Shown: positions 17,263 to 25,596 of the stretch, piece after piece
Position numbering within the stretch: position 1 is the first letter of the stretch
Layout: each line of letters starts with the position of its first letter
Source of the DNA: Sphingomonas sp.
GTDB lineage: Bacteria > Pseudomonadota > Alphaproteobacteria > Sphingomonadales > Sphingomonadaceae
Reading direction: 5' to 3'
NCBI RefSeq assembly: GCF_003248515.1
Contig: NZ_QFOB01000018.1
Location: forward strand, 1 to 54,931
Length of the DNA stretch: 54,931 nt
Notes under the pieces: model-generated
What the model was told of the DNA's origin: nothing
Database searches by the model: none
The model's input: only the letters and a program-made list of their open reading frames with translations
Position numbers and translations under genes: made by a program

Positions 17263-19695
17263 TCAGGCTGCCGCGAGCAGCGCGGTTTCCTCCTTGAAAG
17301 AATAGCGGCGTGAGACACACAGACTGTCGCGCCGTGCCCCGCGAGATAGTTCCAGCGTCAGTAGGCTATCCTCCGCGAAAGCCGGGCTGAGCTCCAGCCT
17401 TAGATACTCGAACAATTGCCGGTCATGCACCGCGATCATGATTTGGCGGCCATGCTCCTTGGACAAAGTCCTCAGCAGCGCCGCAAAATGCGCAATATGG
17501 ACGTCGTCCATCGACTGCACCGGGTCGTCCAGGATCAGCCAGGGCAGTTCTCGCGGTACCGAAAGATGCAACGCTATGAAGAGGGTAAGCGCTGCAGTGT
17601 TGAGATTACCAGCGCTCAGCATCGCGCCTGGAGTTCCACCCGCCACGCCACCATCGCGATGCTCGGTGATCAGTTTGGGTTGAAGCTTTTGCGTCGAGTC
17701 CTTCGGTATTCGAAAAGCCGGAACAAACGGTTCGGCCGGCGCCAAGCGTACGAACAAGTCCCGCCAGACCCGATTCAGCCGATCGTTGAACTCTCGCCGG
17801 ATGATCGCCGATCGAACTGTGTCGACCGTACTGCGGATCATATTGCCTTGTTCCCTCAGCTTCTGCGCGCGATCGAGCGACTGATCCGCCCGCTGCCATG
17901 CCGCGAAATCGGTCTTGATCTGCTCATCGATCTCCTTTCGCCGCGTAAGCGCCGCGCGGACTGTCTCGATAAAATCACTCGCCCTGCGCCGTTGAGCAAG
18001 CCGCGCCTCCAGATCTGACGCCCTGTCGGAAAGCGACTTCTCCATACGGGCCACGCCTGCGGTGAAGCTCTCGCCTTCGGACAAAGGATCGGCGCCGATC
18101 AAATCCGCAAAATCGCTCAGTGTGTCGCGTGCAGCAGTGAGGGCCAGGTTGCGCGACTGATTTTCCGTAATGGCTCGGCGACTCGCTACCTCCGCCGTGC
18201 GCAAACGCGCGCCCTCCGCCAGCACATCGGCAAGGCCATCGATCTCGGAGATCAACCCAGTGACCCCCGCCAACCGACGATCAAGATCGGCGATCACCTC
18301 CTCATCGTGCTTGCGCGCACTGATCGTCTCGATTTCTCGTTCGAGCCGCTCGACGACGACCTGCGCTTCGCTGCGTGCTCGGCCCAAGGTCAGCAACCGC
18401 TCGGCCGACGCCGACAGGCTGCGCACCTTGTTGTGGACATGATCGCTCAGCGGGACCTTCCCCACTTCACTAAAGTCGCGGTCGCAAACCGGGCAGATAT
18501 CATCGGTGATGAAAGAGGTAAGCTCCGCCAGCGCGGAGCCTAAACTTCCGGCGCTGGTCGGCAGTTGGGCCACTTCCGTATCGATCGTGTCGCGCTGACG
18601 CAGCGCTACATCGCGCTCGTCCTGCGCCAGTGCATGGCGGGTAAGATCGCCGCGAGCCTGGCTCACGCGATCGCCCAATTGCTTCCGTTCGGTCCGCAGC
18701 CGGGCGAGCGCGGTACGCGCAGCCTCTTCTGGCGCACTTTCCAGTGAAAGATCCGGGAATAACCCTTCGACCCGCAGGCGTATCGCTGCGACTCGGTCTC
18801 CATAGGCGGCCTGCCAGATCTGATAGCTGTCGCCCGTGTCGGCGGTGTCTTCCGCAGCAGTCAGACCATTGCTTGCCGCAGACTCTTGCGCCGTTTCGAT
18901 CTCCCTGCGAAGCGCCGCAAGCCTTCTTTGCTGGTCGCTGAGCCGGGCAAACGCTTCTGTGTCATGTTCGTCCCTGAGGGCTTGTTCAACCGCTTCGAGC
19001 CCGTCCTCTCTGACTTCAACCGCAATTGCGAGCCCGGTGCAAATGGCCGCGAGACCGGCAAGGGCGTTCGTGATCTGATCCTGCTGCAGCTTTTGCGACT
19101 TCCGCTGATCCGACAGCAGCCGATCGATGCGGGTCCGCTCATTCTCGGCTGCCGGCCAGCCATCGACCGTCTTGCGCACGTTGCGCACATCAGCGAGGGG
19201 TTTGAGCCCCGCTTCGAGCGCATCAAGCCGATCGAGTCCCAAAAGCTTGCCGACAAATTGGGCCAGCGGCGATCCCGCATCGTTTCCAGCATCCTGATAA
19301 ATCTGCAGCAGCTGTCCCAGAAGCGATTGTGGCAGGAATGCTCGCTCCCTGAAGAATGTCGCCTTGGCCTCGTCGAACGCCGAGAAGGAAGCCACTCCTG
19401 ACGCATCGAGGACAGCCTTGAATGCCTGCTCCGTCTCCCCGAACAGCGTCTTTACGAGAACGCTGCCCCCGTCCGCAGAACGATGCAGCAGCTGCCTGCC
19501 ATAGTCCTGGTCGGATCGTTCAAGCGATTGCACCCTGCCGGTGAGCGCCAGCTCGATCGCCGAAAGGAGGCTGGTCTTGCCCGCGCCATTCTCGCCATGG
19601 ACAAGCACGACCTTTGCGTCGAGCGGCGCGTGGATCTGTCCACGGATGCTCCGGAAATTGACGATGTCGAGGCTCTTGAGTGTGAGGTTGCTCAT
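17263..19695 (-). CDS. SMC/Rad50-like ATPase, LmuB-type (Lamassu/ABC-3C)
   Basis: 810 residues. Walker A is GENGAGKT at residues 34-41 after a RecF/Rad50-like start (LDIVNFRSIRG). Long charged coiled-coil segments flank a zinc-hook motif CPVC at Cys401 and Cys404. The C-terminal half restores the ATPase head with an ABC signature-like segment (MLSAGNLNTAALTLFIAL) and Walker B LPWLILDDPVQSMDD near residue 722, followed by an H-loop IAVHDRQ. SMC-like ATPases of this kind are the sensor subunit of Lamassu systems and are proposed to detect foreign or replicating DNA ends. The ATG overlaps the stop of the 209-residue gene (ATGA). It is longer than many LmuB proteins, mostly in the coiled coil. 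Confidence 0.85.
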   Translation of the reverse strand: MSNLTLKSLDIVNFRSIRGQIHAPLDAKVVLVHGENGAGKTSLLSAIELALTGRVQSLERSDQDYGRQLLHRSADGGSVLVKTLFGETEQAFKAVLDASGVASFSAFDEAKATFFRERAFLPQSLLGQLLQIYQDAGNDAGSPLAQFVGKLLGLDRLDALEAGLKPLADVRNVRKTVDGWPAAENERTRIDRLLSDQRKSQKLQQDQITNALAGLAAICTGLAIAVEVREDGLEAVEQALRDEHDTEAFARLSDQQRRLAALRREIETAQESAASNGLTAAEDTADTGDSYQIWQAAYGDRVAAIRLRVEGLFPDLSLESAPEEAARTALARLRTERKQLGDRVSQARGDLTRHALAQDERDVALRQRDTIDTEVAQLPTSAGSLGSALAELTSFITDDICPVCDRDFSEVGKVPLSDHVHNKVRSLSASAERLLTLGRARSEAQVVVERLEREIETISARKHDEEVIADLDRRLAGVTGLISEIDGLADVLAEGARLRTAEVASRRAITENQSRNLALTAARDTLSDFADLIGADPLSEGESFTAGVARMEKSLSDRASDLEARLAQRRRASDFIETVRAALTRRKEIDEQIKTDFAAWQRADQSLDRAQKLREQGNMIRSTVDTVRSAIIRREFNDRLNRVWRDLFVRLAPAEPFVPAFRIPKDSTQKLQPKLITEHRDGGVAGGTPGAMLSAGNLNTAALTLFIALHLSVPRELPWLILDDPVQSMDDVHIAHFAALLRTLSKEHGRQIMIAVHDRQLFEYLRLELSPAFAEDSLLTLELSRGARRDSLCVSRRYSFKEETALLAAA

Positions 19696-20321
19696 GGCTG
19701 CTTCCCTGCCAGATCCGCCTGAAGCGCCTTGTCGATCGCCCGGGCGACCGCATCCGTCACCGCCTGTTCGCCGCTGCCGGAGGCAACGATCACAGCGTCG
19801 AGCAAGCTTTGGTCCAAATCCTTCGGCAAGGCCTTCACCAATTGCTCCATCGCCGGGCCACTGTCAGGTCCCTCGGCGGGCGACTCCGGCAGGCTGAGCG
19901 GTAACAGCACGCGAATGCGATCATTGAGCTGCTCGCGCGCGGCAGCATCTACAGGTTCACCATTCGCGTCGAGAGAGATCCCCTCGGCTTGCAATACCCG
20001 GCAGGTTTCCGACAGAGCTTCGATGCCCTCCGCCAGGACGGCCCCGGCGAGGATCACGGTCACGACGTAATGAGAGCCGGTGACGTCGAGCGCACGGCTC
20101 AAGGCCTCAACGCGCTGCCGGACGCGCGCGCCATCTCGATCTCCGAAATCTCCCGTCGTCGTATCGACCAGGAGCACCAAATCGAGGGCCCTCCCATCGC
20201 TCCCACGCATGGCGCCCGTGAAGGCAAACTCGACGCCAGCGATTTTGAACGGCGTCGCCAGATCGACATACCCTGCAGCCTTGAGGCATTTGCGGATTGC
20301 CTGGATCATTGGCGCGCTCAC
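19692..20321 (-). CDS. Small middle component, LmuC-like (Lamassu/ABC-3C), by position
   Basis: 209 residues, overlapping both neighbours by four bases (ATGA at each side), so all three genes are surely translated as a unit. The first 110 residues look like an alpha/beta domain with strands VEFAFTGAM, ALDLVLLVDTTTG and YVVTVILAG. The second half is acidic and helical (LPKDLDQSLLDAVIVASG). I do not recognise a named family. Its role as the middle component (LmuC in Lamassu, MC in ABC-3C systems) rests on gene order, size and overlap between a SIR2-type effector and an SMC ATPase, not on sequence identity. A nuclease-like core is possible but no catalytic motif is evident. Confidence 0.6.
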   Translation of the reverse strand: MSAPMIQAIRKCLKAAGYVDLATPFKIAGVEFAFTGAMRGSDGRALDLVLLVDTTTGDFGDRDGARVRQRVEALSRALDVTGSHYVVTVILAGAVLAEGIEALSETCRVLQAEGISLDANGEPVDAAAREQLNDRIRVLLPLSLPESPAEGPDSGPAMEQLVKALPKDLDQSLLDAVIVASGSGEQAVTDAVARAIDKALQADLAGKQP

Positions 20322-22117
20322 AGCATCATCTCCGTCATGAAGGTGCGCTGAAGGTCAGCCTCATCGGCACATTTGTTCAGCAGCGTGCCGAGGCTCACAT
20401 GGGTCTCGCCAACATTGCCGGTTCGGCCAGGCGCGGCCCGTACCCGTCGCGCGGATGAGCCGCCACCCGTCAACTGATGCCAGACGTCGTCACCATGGAT
20501 GATGATCGCATTATCGTTGGCGAACGCGCCCTGCGCTTTAAGCGCGATAGCCTCGGTTGCAGATTTGACGAGGAAGAGGGGGCGGTCGACGCCGTCCGGT
20601 CGCAGTGCGCGGGCGGTCATCGCTCCAGCCGTCAACGCACCAGTCAGCGGCGGGCGCAGATCCCACTGACCGGCCACTCGTCCATTCTGCAAAAGGGCCA
20701 GAGCCACGCCCAGCTTTGCGAGCCCGGACCCCAAAGCATTCGCGTCGGCCGCCATCAGTTGCGGCGTCGAACTGCAAAGTGCCTCATAGCCCTCCACATT
20801 GTCGGGCAGCACACCGCTGCGGAAAAGAGACAAGGTTCGGGACCAAAGTGCGATCGCCTGATTGACGAATGCGGTCCTGTTCCTTTCTCCCGGCGCGGGC
20901 AAAGCGAGGGCGCCTACGTCATCGCGCAAAAGGGTCAGCGCCGGCGCAAGCGCAGCCGCGATCGCACCCTTTCCGGCGGGTGCGAGGCCAAGATTCATCA
21001 GTCGCGCGAGCTTATCGGTCAGCAATTTGAGGACCAGAGCGATCAGCACCTTTTCGCCCCATGCCCGTAGCAGAGAGGCATCATCGACGGCCGCGATATT
21101 GTCGTTATAGGAATCTCCGTAGACGAGCGTCAGGACGTCGCGCTGACCTTGCTGGATCTCCTCCTCACAAAAGACCTGTGCCATTGCATGAGGGGTACAG
21201 GGCCAAGGCCAGGCATTGACCTCGGCCGCCGATGCGAACACCGTTTGAAGGTTCATGTCCTGGATCGACAGCCCCATCACCAACGTCTTGCTGTTGGTCG
21301 CAAGGCCGACGATCTGATTCCGCATGGCGGCAAACTCGTTGCCCACCGGCCAGCGCAGGATCTGCGGGTGACTTCCGATCAGGTGGCGCCTGAACACGTC
21401 CGGCTCATTGGTCGCATGCACGATGCAACCATGAAACTTGAGAAGCCGCGCGCGTCCAGGTGCGCTGCGCAATTGCGCAGGATCCACGACGACCTGCAGA
21501 ATGCCGGGTACGCCATTGCTGAGACGCGCGACGGCGGCTTCGATGAAGCCGTCCCAGTTGGCGGAGGCTACCGTTTGCACTGCCCCTTCGAGGATCAGGA
21601 TGGCGATGCAGAGATGCTCGGCGGCCGGGGGCGCCGGGTTCTCGAACGCGCTTCTGATATCCACAGCTTCCCACAGCACATAGTCAGCCGCTTTCCCGGT
21701 AACTCTGGCATCGAGAACCCGGGAGTATTTGTTCCAGAGCCGGTCGATGACCGTGCCATGTTCAGGCCAGTTGGCAAGAGGCTGATCGTATTGGTGCTGC
21801 ACCGACGCCGGATCGATCTCCGCGAGGACAAGGATGCGGTGGAGTGCCGGCAAAAAATCTGCCGATGTGGCGGGATCGATGACACGCTGGCGGATATGGT
21901 CGAACGCCCGCTCGATGAGGCCGCCGAGGCTGGGCGCCTGCCGCGAGATGCCGGATCCGACCCAGAGCGCAAACTCTCCATTCTCAATCGCGTTCGCAAC
22001 CGGCTCGAACTCAGCTTCGAACTTGGCAAGCACCTCGCATACAGAAATCTCGTTGGCGTTCGGAGGCAATGCCACGCGTCTACGTCTCCCCACTGCAGCG
22101 CCAGCACGCCGCCGCAT
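20318..22117 (-). CDS. SIR2-domain NADase-like effector, LmuA-type (Lamassu/ABC-3C)
   Basis: 599 residues from the ATG at 22117; a GTG at 22075 would remove an unusual Arg-rich start and is a real alternative. The SIR2 fold is shown by ALWVGSGISRQ (the NAD loop, residues 50-60), ASANWDGFIE with Asn187, and LLKFHGCI with His229. The Asn-His pair, 42 residues apart, matches the catalytic pair of defence NADases such as ThsA and DSR2. The C-terminal 300 residues have no recognised domain and probably receive the signal from the SMC ATPase. In Lamassu systems the effector is interchangeable, and SIR2 effectors kill infected cells by depleting NAD+. First gene of the overlapping set. Confidence 0.82.
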   Translation of the reverse strand: MRRRAGAAVGRRRRVALPPNANEISVCEVLAKFEAEFEPVANAIENGEFALWVGSGISRQAPSLGGLIERAFDHIRQRVIDPATSADFLPALHRILVLAEIDPASVQHQYDQPLANWPEHGTVIDRLWNKYSRVLDARVTGKAADYVLWEAVDIRSAFENPAPPAAEHLCIAILILEGAVQTVASANWDGFIEAAVARLSNGVPGILQVVVDPAQLRSAPGRARLLKFHGCIVHATNEPDVFRRHLIGSHPQILRWPVGNEFAAMRNQIVGLATNSKTLVMGLSIQDMNLQTVFASAAEVNAWPWPCTPHAMAQVFCEEEIQQGQRDVLTLVYGDSYNDNIAAVDDASLLRAWGEKVLIALVLKLLTDKLARLMNLGLAPAGKGAIAAALAPALTLLRDDVGALALPAPGERNRTAFVNQAIALWSRTLSLFRSGVLPDNVEGYEALCSSTPQLMAADANALGSGLAKLGVALALLQNGRVAGQWDLRPPLTGALTAGAMTARALRPDGVDRPLFLVKSATEAIALKAQGAFANDNAIIIHGDDVWHQLTGGGSSARRVRAAPGRTGNVGETHVSLGTLLNKCADEADLQRTFMTEMML

Positions 22118-22431
22118 TCACCTTCAGACACTATTCTTTCGCGGACCATTGTCCAGAAAGAGAAACGTCCTAACCGATCGTATGCTTGGTGAAGGATCCG
22201 AGTGGATTTTCAGGTGGGCCGACATCATGGCCTTCTTGATTTTGGGGCATTTCAGAATGACCAATTTTGCCTTCGGTCCCGGAGATGCGCGCCAAGGGCT
22301 GAAAGGGTTTCTTGCCTACAATCCGTTAGCCGCGTCCGTGGTTGCTTGGAGCGGCGGCCTCTTGAAGGTTGATGGTTCGAAGCTGCCCGCGAAGATTTCC
22401 TCCGATCTGGGCGTGTAGTTGGGAGGGCGGA

Positions 22432-22625
22432 TGCCCGCGAGCGGGCACCGGGCTCTATCTCCGCTTACGCTCCGACCAAGCCCCTTCGGGTCTTGGCGGC
22501 TGACGCCGTAACGATCCCTTCCGCGCGTCTGGGGCAGGGGAGGCATTCCTCCGACGGCCGGTAAGGATATGGGGCACGACCATCGCAATTCAGGCTTCGC
22601 CTAAGGAATCGCGCTAACGCGCGAT
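22432..22625. repeat. Cluster of short perfect hairpins
   Basis: Four separate inverted repeats: TGCCCGC/GCGGGCA (22432-22447), a CCAAG...CTTGG hairpin with an inner CCC/GGG (22476-22496), AGGC/GCCT (22592-22602), and ATCGCGC/GCGCGAT (22608-22625). None is followed by a T-run, so they do not look like plain terminators. They could be a structured RNA, replication or transfer signals, or debris of several elements. Confidence 0.5.
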
Positions 22626-22692
22626 GCGGATCGTGGAGCCAGCAGACAAGTCATCACCCCCTTCGCCGCCTCGCAGGATCCGCGCGTTGCAG

Positions 22693-22838
22693 AACCGGGC
22701 CGGGGATGCAACGAGTTGCGTCGCCAAGCTGCGCTAGCCAAAAATGGGCCGGCGACATTTGTCTGTTTTCAACAGAAGCGCCGGCCCATTTTCGGCAAGC
22801 TCCGCTAGGCTCCCGTGCCTGTTGCATCCCCGGCCCGG
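22693..22838. repeat. 146-bp nested imperfect palindrome
   Basis: Three nested pairs of arms share one centre. Outer arms of 18 bases are perfect (22693-22710 with 22821-22838). Middle arms of 14 bases are perfect (22741-22754 with 22779-22792). An inner CTGTT/AACAG hairpin has a three-base loop (22763-22775). Between outer and middle arms lies a 17-base pair (22721-22737 and 22794-22810) that matches both as a direct and as an inverted repeat. Folded as single strand this would form one long stem. It lies about 275 bases upstream of the DUF736 gene. Confidence 0.8.
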
Positions 22839-23113
22839 CCCTGCGCCTTCGGACCTGCGAAGGCGGCTCCGGGTGCGATGACTTGTCGGCCGGCCCACGC
22901 TCCCTCTCCATTCAAGCAGAACCGTCCGCGGTGCGGACGGTGCGTCCTTGTCCTTTGTGGGCCGCTGACGCGGCCGTTTGATGCTCAGGCTCACCGGGTG
23001 CGATGAAAATCTGTCAAGAAATCAATGCCATAGAAGAAATGGAGGGGAGGGAGTAGGGTTCAGTTGTGGCCGGAAAAGAGAAGCGGCCCACAAAACAGAG
23101 AAAGGACGAAGTC

Positions 23114-23605
23114 ATGAAGATCGGTAACTTCAAGTTCGACGAACGCGCCAGCGACATTATCGGCAAGATCGCCACCCGCGAATTGCGGTTTCCCTATCTC
23201 ATCATGCGCCGCGTCGAGGATCGGCAGAGCGACAGCGCCCCCGTCTATGAGATTTACGAGACGAACCGCGCGGGCGACGAAATCCAGATCGGCGTCGTCT
23301 GGGAACGCAAGATGCGGTCGAATGACGAGGTGTTCCTGTCCGGCATGATCGACGATCCCAGCTTCCGCGAACCGCTTCCCATCGCCCTATTCGGGGACGA
23401 GACGAACGGCTTCGACGTCCAGTGGCGGCGCGAGCGCGACCGCGAGACGCAAGGCAATGGCTTTGGCGGGCGCAACGGTGGCGGCAATCGGAGCGGCGGT
23501 TTCGGCGGGCGCTCGGGCGGCGGCTTCTCCGGCGGCAGCACGGCGGGAATGGGCGGCGAATATACCGGCAACGGGCGCAGCCTCGATGATGAGGTGCCCT
23601 TCTAA
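23114..23605 (+). CDS. DUF736 protein with glycine-rich linker and SSB-like tail
   Basis: 163 residues from the ATG at 23114, with AAGGA seven bases upstream. Residues 1-110 are a DUF736 domain (opening MKIGNFKFDERASDIIGKIA), a family found mostly on plasmids and integrative elements of alphaproteobacteria. Residues 120-155 form a Gly/Arg/Ser-rich flexible linker. The last residues, SLDDEVPF, closely resemble the acidic tip of single-strand binding protein (DDDIPF in E. coli), which recruits partner proteins such as nucleases and helicases. The known DUF736 function is unclear. A role in managing single-stranded transfer DNA fits the neighbouring relaxase, but is inference. Confidence 0.88.
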   Translation: MKIGNFKFDERASDIIGKIATRELRFPYLIMRRVEDRQSDSAPVYEIYETNRAGDEIQIGVVWERKMRSNDEVFLSGMIDDPSFREPLPIALFGDETNGFDVQWRRERDRETQGNGFGGRNGGGNRSGGFGGRSGGGFSGGSTAGMGGEYTGNGRSLDDEVPF

Positions 23606-23685
23606 GCGGCACCAAGGCGGGCCGGGGGAGCGCTGGAACGCTTCCCCGGTCCTGAACCGCTACCCCGTCAACAGGAGCCTATCCC

Positions 23686-24699
23686 ATGAGCAAGCCAACG
23701 GCCTTGGCCAGCGTTAGCAGCTTTGCCGACCTGCCGGAACTCTATGCCGAACTCACCGCCACCCCGGATTTCTTGGCATCGTTCGGCGACCCTATCCCGC
23801 TATCGATCATGGAACCGGGCGATGAACCGGCCGAACATCACATGCCCGAGCCGATCGCGGCACAGGCGGAATGCGGCGGCATCGTCGCTACGATTTTCGA
23901 CCTGTTCACCGACACCCGCCTTGAAGCCCTCGCGCCCGAACTGGCATGGGGTTTCGTCAACAGCTTCCATTTCGTCGCGAGCAAACTAGAACGCGAAGAG
24001 GATCGGCTTGCCGATACGTTGCGCGATATGGCGCGGCGGCTGGAGCCGGGCGAAGTCTTCAACAAGGAACTGGAAGACACCCAGCTTGAATGCCAGTCGG
24101 TCGCCGAACAGCGCGCCGCTATGGAAGCCATGCGCGACTATGCCGGAGCGATGTTTCGAACCTGTGCAGGCCGCCCATGGTCTCCCGCCAAGGGATCGCG
24201 CGCGTCGCATGTCACCACCGCCAGCCAGATTTCGGCGCTGGACTTTCTGCGCGCCCGTGCCGAACGTCGCCGCGACCGATACGATCCGCAAGGCCCCGTT
24301 GTCGTCGTCTCCGGCCCGCAGGACTGGCACGATTGGCGTATCCTATGGGGCAGGCTCGACCAGATCAGGACACGCATTCCGGGCATGGTACTTGTCACCA
24401 CCGGGCAGCGCCTTGGCGTGGATGCAGCCGCCGCCGCATGGGCCGCGCAGCGGGGTGTAGTCTGTATCGCGTTCGGGCTTTATGGACGCGGCAAGGGCAA
24501 GGGCTTCAAGCGCAATCGCGACATTGCCGAGCTTATGCCGGTGGAAGCCATCCTGTGCGAAGGGTCGGGCATCCAGTCGAGCCTCTATGACCTCTTCAAC
24601 CCGCAACAGGGACACCGCGTCCCAACCCATGTTTTCTTGGCGACCGATCAGGAACCCGCCGTGCCGATCAAGAAGAAGCGGCGCGTCATACCAGCCTGA
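23686..24699 (+). CDS. DUF2493 domain protein
   Basis: 337 residues from an ATG at 23686. The first 190 residues are acidic and helical with no clear family. The C-terminal 120 residues are the DUF2493 domain (VVVVSGPQDWHDWRILWGRL, then VLVTTGQRLGVDAAAAAWA), a SLOG/Rossmann-like fold related to nucleotide-binding or nucleotide-processing proteins. Members are common on mobile elements and sit next to DUF736, as here (80-base gap). The TTGQRLGVD loop corresponds to the conserved GGA.GAD-type ligand loop. The biochemical role is not established; nucleotide sensing or DNA processing is a guess from the fold. The C-terminus is basic (IKKKRRVIPA). Confidence 0.85.
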   Translation: MSKPTALASVSSFADLPELYAELTATPDFLASFGDPIPLSIMEPGDEPAEHHMPEPIAAQAECGGIVATIFDLFTDTRLEALAPELAWGFVNSFHFVASKLEREEDRLADTLRDMARRLEPGEVFNKELEDTQLECQSVAEQRAAMEAMRDYAGAMFRTCAGRPWSPAKGSRASHVTTASQISALDFLRARAERRRDRYDPQGPVVVVSGPQDWHDWRILWGRLDQIRTRIPGMVLVTTGQRLGVDAAAAAWAAQRGVVCIAFGLYGRGKGKGFKRNRDIAELMPVEAILCEGSGIQSSLYDLFNPQQGHRVPTHVFLATDQEPAVPIKKKRRVIPA

Positions 24700-24723
24700 C
24701 CCGCAAACACCGCTGAAACGAGA

Positions 24724-24797
24724 GGCCGGGGCGGGCAACCGCTCCCGGCCCCTTGTCGTGCCTGCGGCACGAGCGAGGGAAACCCGAACGGTTTCCC
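24724..24797 (+). terminator. Three tandem hairpins after the DUF2493 gene
   Basis: Three inverted repeats follow closely: a GGCCGGG...CCCGGCC stem (24724-24750) ending in CCTTGT, a TCGTGCC/GGCACGA stem (24756-24772), and a perfect GGGAAACC/GGTTTCCC stem (24777-24797). The first is the best intrinsic terminator candidate, although its T-run is poor. The gene on the other side is convergent, so a two-way stop is plausible. Confidence 0.5.
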
Positions 24798-24852
24798 TTG
24801 GCAGCACTCCTTTTGTCGGGCGTTCCGCCCGCCAACGTCGCACCCCCTTCCG

Positions 24853-25179
24853 CTAAGGCTGCACTGCCTTTGAGGCATCATCCCCACCCGACGAAGCGAG
24901 CGTTCCACGCTTCCGGGATGGCGCAGGCGAGGATTCCGCCTGGACACCAGACGTGGACAACCCCTTGAGCGCGGCAACCGCCACGCCGCCGCCGACCCGG
25001 ATGGCTTGGCCTAGAACGTCGCGAAATTCACGCTCGCTCAGCCTCTCGACCGGCAATTCCGTTGCCAGCTTCCCATAATGCGTGCGCAAACCACGCCGCA
25101 CCGTCTCGGCTTCCCGCGCGAGATTCTGCTGATCGGCCTCGATCTTCGCGAGCCGCTCACGTTCCGTCATCTTGGGCAC
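24853..25179 (-). CDS. Small coiled-coil protein of transfer regions
   Basis: 108 residues from a GTG at 25179, supported by a perfect AAGGAG seven bases upstream. Residues 1-40 form a charged coiled coil (ERERLAKIEADQQNLAREAE). A conserved-looking stretch LPVERLSEREFRDVLGQAIRVGGG follows at 42-65, and the tail is Ser/Pro/Gly-rich and disordered. Proteins of this size and pattern sit beside relaxase operons on sphingomonad and rhizobial plasmids; some are labelled TraC- or TraD-like mobilisation accessories. I cannot confirm the family. It is divergent from the transfer operon across the candidate oriT region. Confidence 0.65.
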   Translation of the reverse strand: MPKMTERERLAKIEADQQNLAREAETVRRGLRTHYGKLATELPVERLSEREFRDVLGQAIRVGGGVAVAALKGLSTSGVQAESSPAPSRKRGTLASSGGDDASKAVQP

Positions 25180-25476
25180 AATCGGACTCCTTGAAAAGGA
25201 GGTCTGCCCGCCATCGCCGACTATCCATCAAGGACCATCTCCATGCAACGGCTTTTCCCGACATCGACGCTCCGACGCGTGCCCGAAACCCCGGCTGGGG
25301 GAGACCCGCCCCGACCAGAGAGGGGCAGGCGCAGCGGCAAGCGCGCTGCGGAGGCGGGACGCACGCCGGAGGCGGATGTAATGCACCCCACGCACGGGTG
25401 CTGCGGGCGCGAATCGCTCGGTTTTCTGCCACTTTGCGTCGGCACAGAGCGGCTGTCGCTTTGGCACACATCGTCT

Positions 25477-25552
25477 GCCGGCGGCAGCCACTTGCGAGCA
25501 ACTTTCGGACTAAGCAATTGTTCTGCCTTGGCACTTAGTGGCTGCCAGCGGC
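25477..25552. repeat. Interrupted inverted repeat in the candidate oriT
   Basis: Arms at 25477-25492 and 25537-25552 pair over 14 of 16 bases around a core GGCAGCCACT/AGTGGCTGCC, with a 44-base spacer. An inverted repeat of this size is a usual relaxase or accessory-protein binding feature of oriT. It could also be an operator for the RHH protein. Confidence 0.5.
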
Positions 25553-25567
25553 TGTTCTGATAAATTC

Positions 25568-25596
25568 TTGTTATCCCACAGTAAATCATCTATAAG
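25568..25596 (+). promoter_or_regulatory. Sigma-70-like promoter of the transfer operon
   Basis: TTGTTA (25568-25573) and TATAAG (25591-25596) are separated by exactly 17 bases and lie about 50 bases before the TTG start of the RHH gene. The surrounding stretch is AT-rich compared with the rest of the island. Confidence 0.55.

Larger units (their letters stand above)
22118..23113. other. Non-coding, hairpin-rich spacer between the defence module and transfer genes
   Basis: Nearly 1 kb without a convincing gene. A plus-strand frame ending at 22418 (with SSDLGV at its C-terminus) could be the tail of a lost gene. The rest holds a cluster of short hairpins (22432-22625) and a large nested palindrome (22693-22838). 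The promoter of the DUF736 gene should lie near its right end, and that of the SIR2 gene at its left end; I see no strong -35/-10 pair for either. Confidence 0.5.

Noticed and set aside
17094..17297. 67-residue plus-strand frame between the nuclease-TPR gene and the SMC gene
   Set aside because: It lies antisense to the operon gap and the SMC 3' end, without a Shine-Dalgarno sequence or family match.
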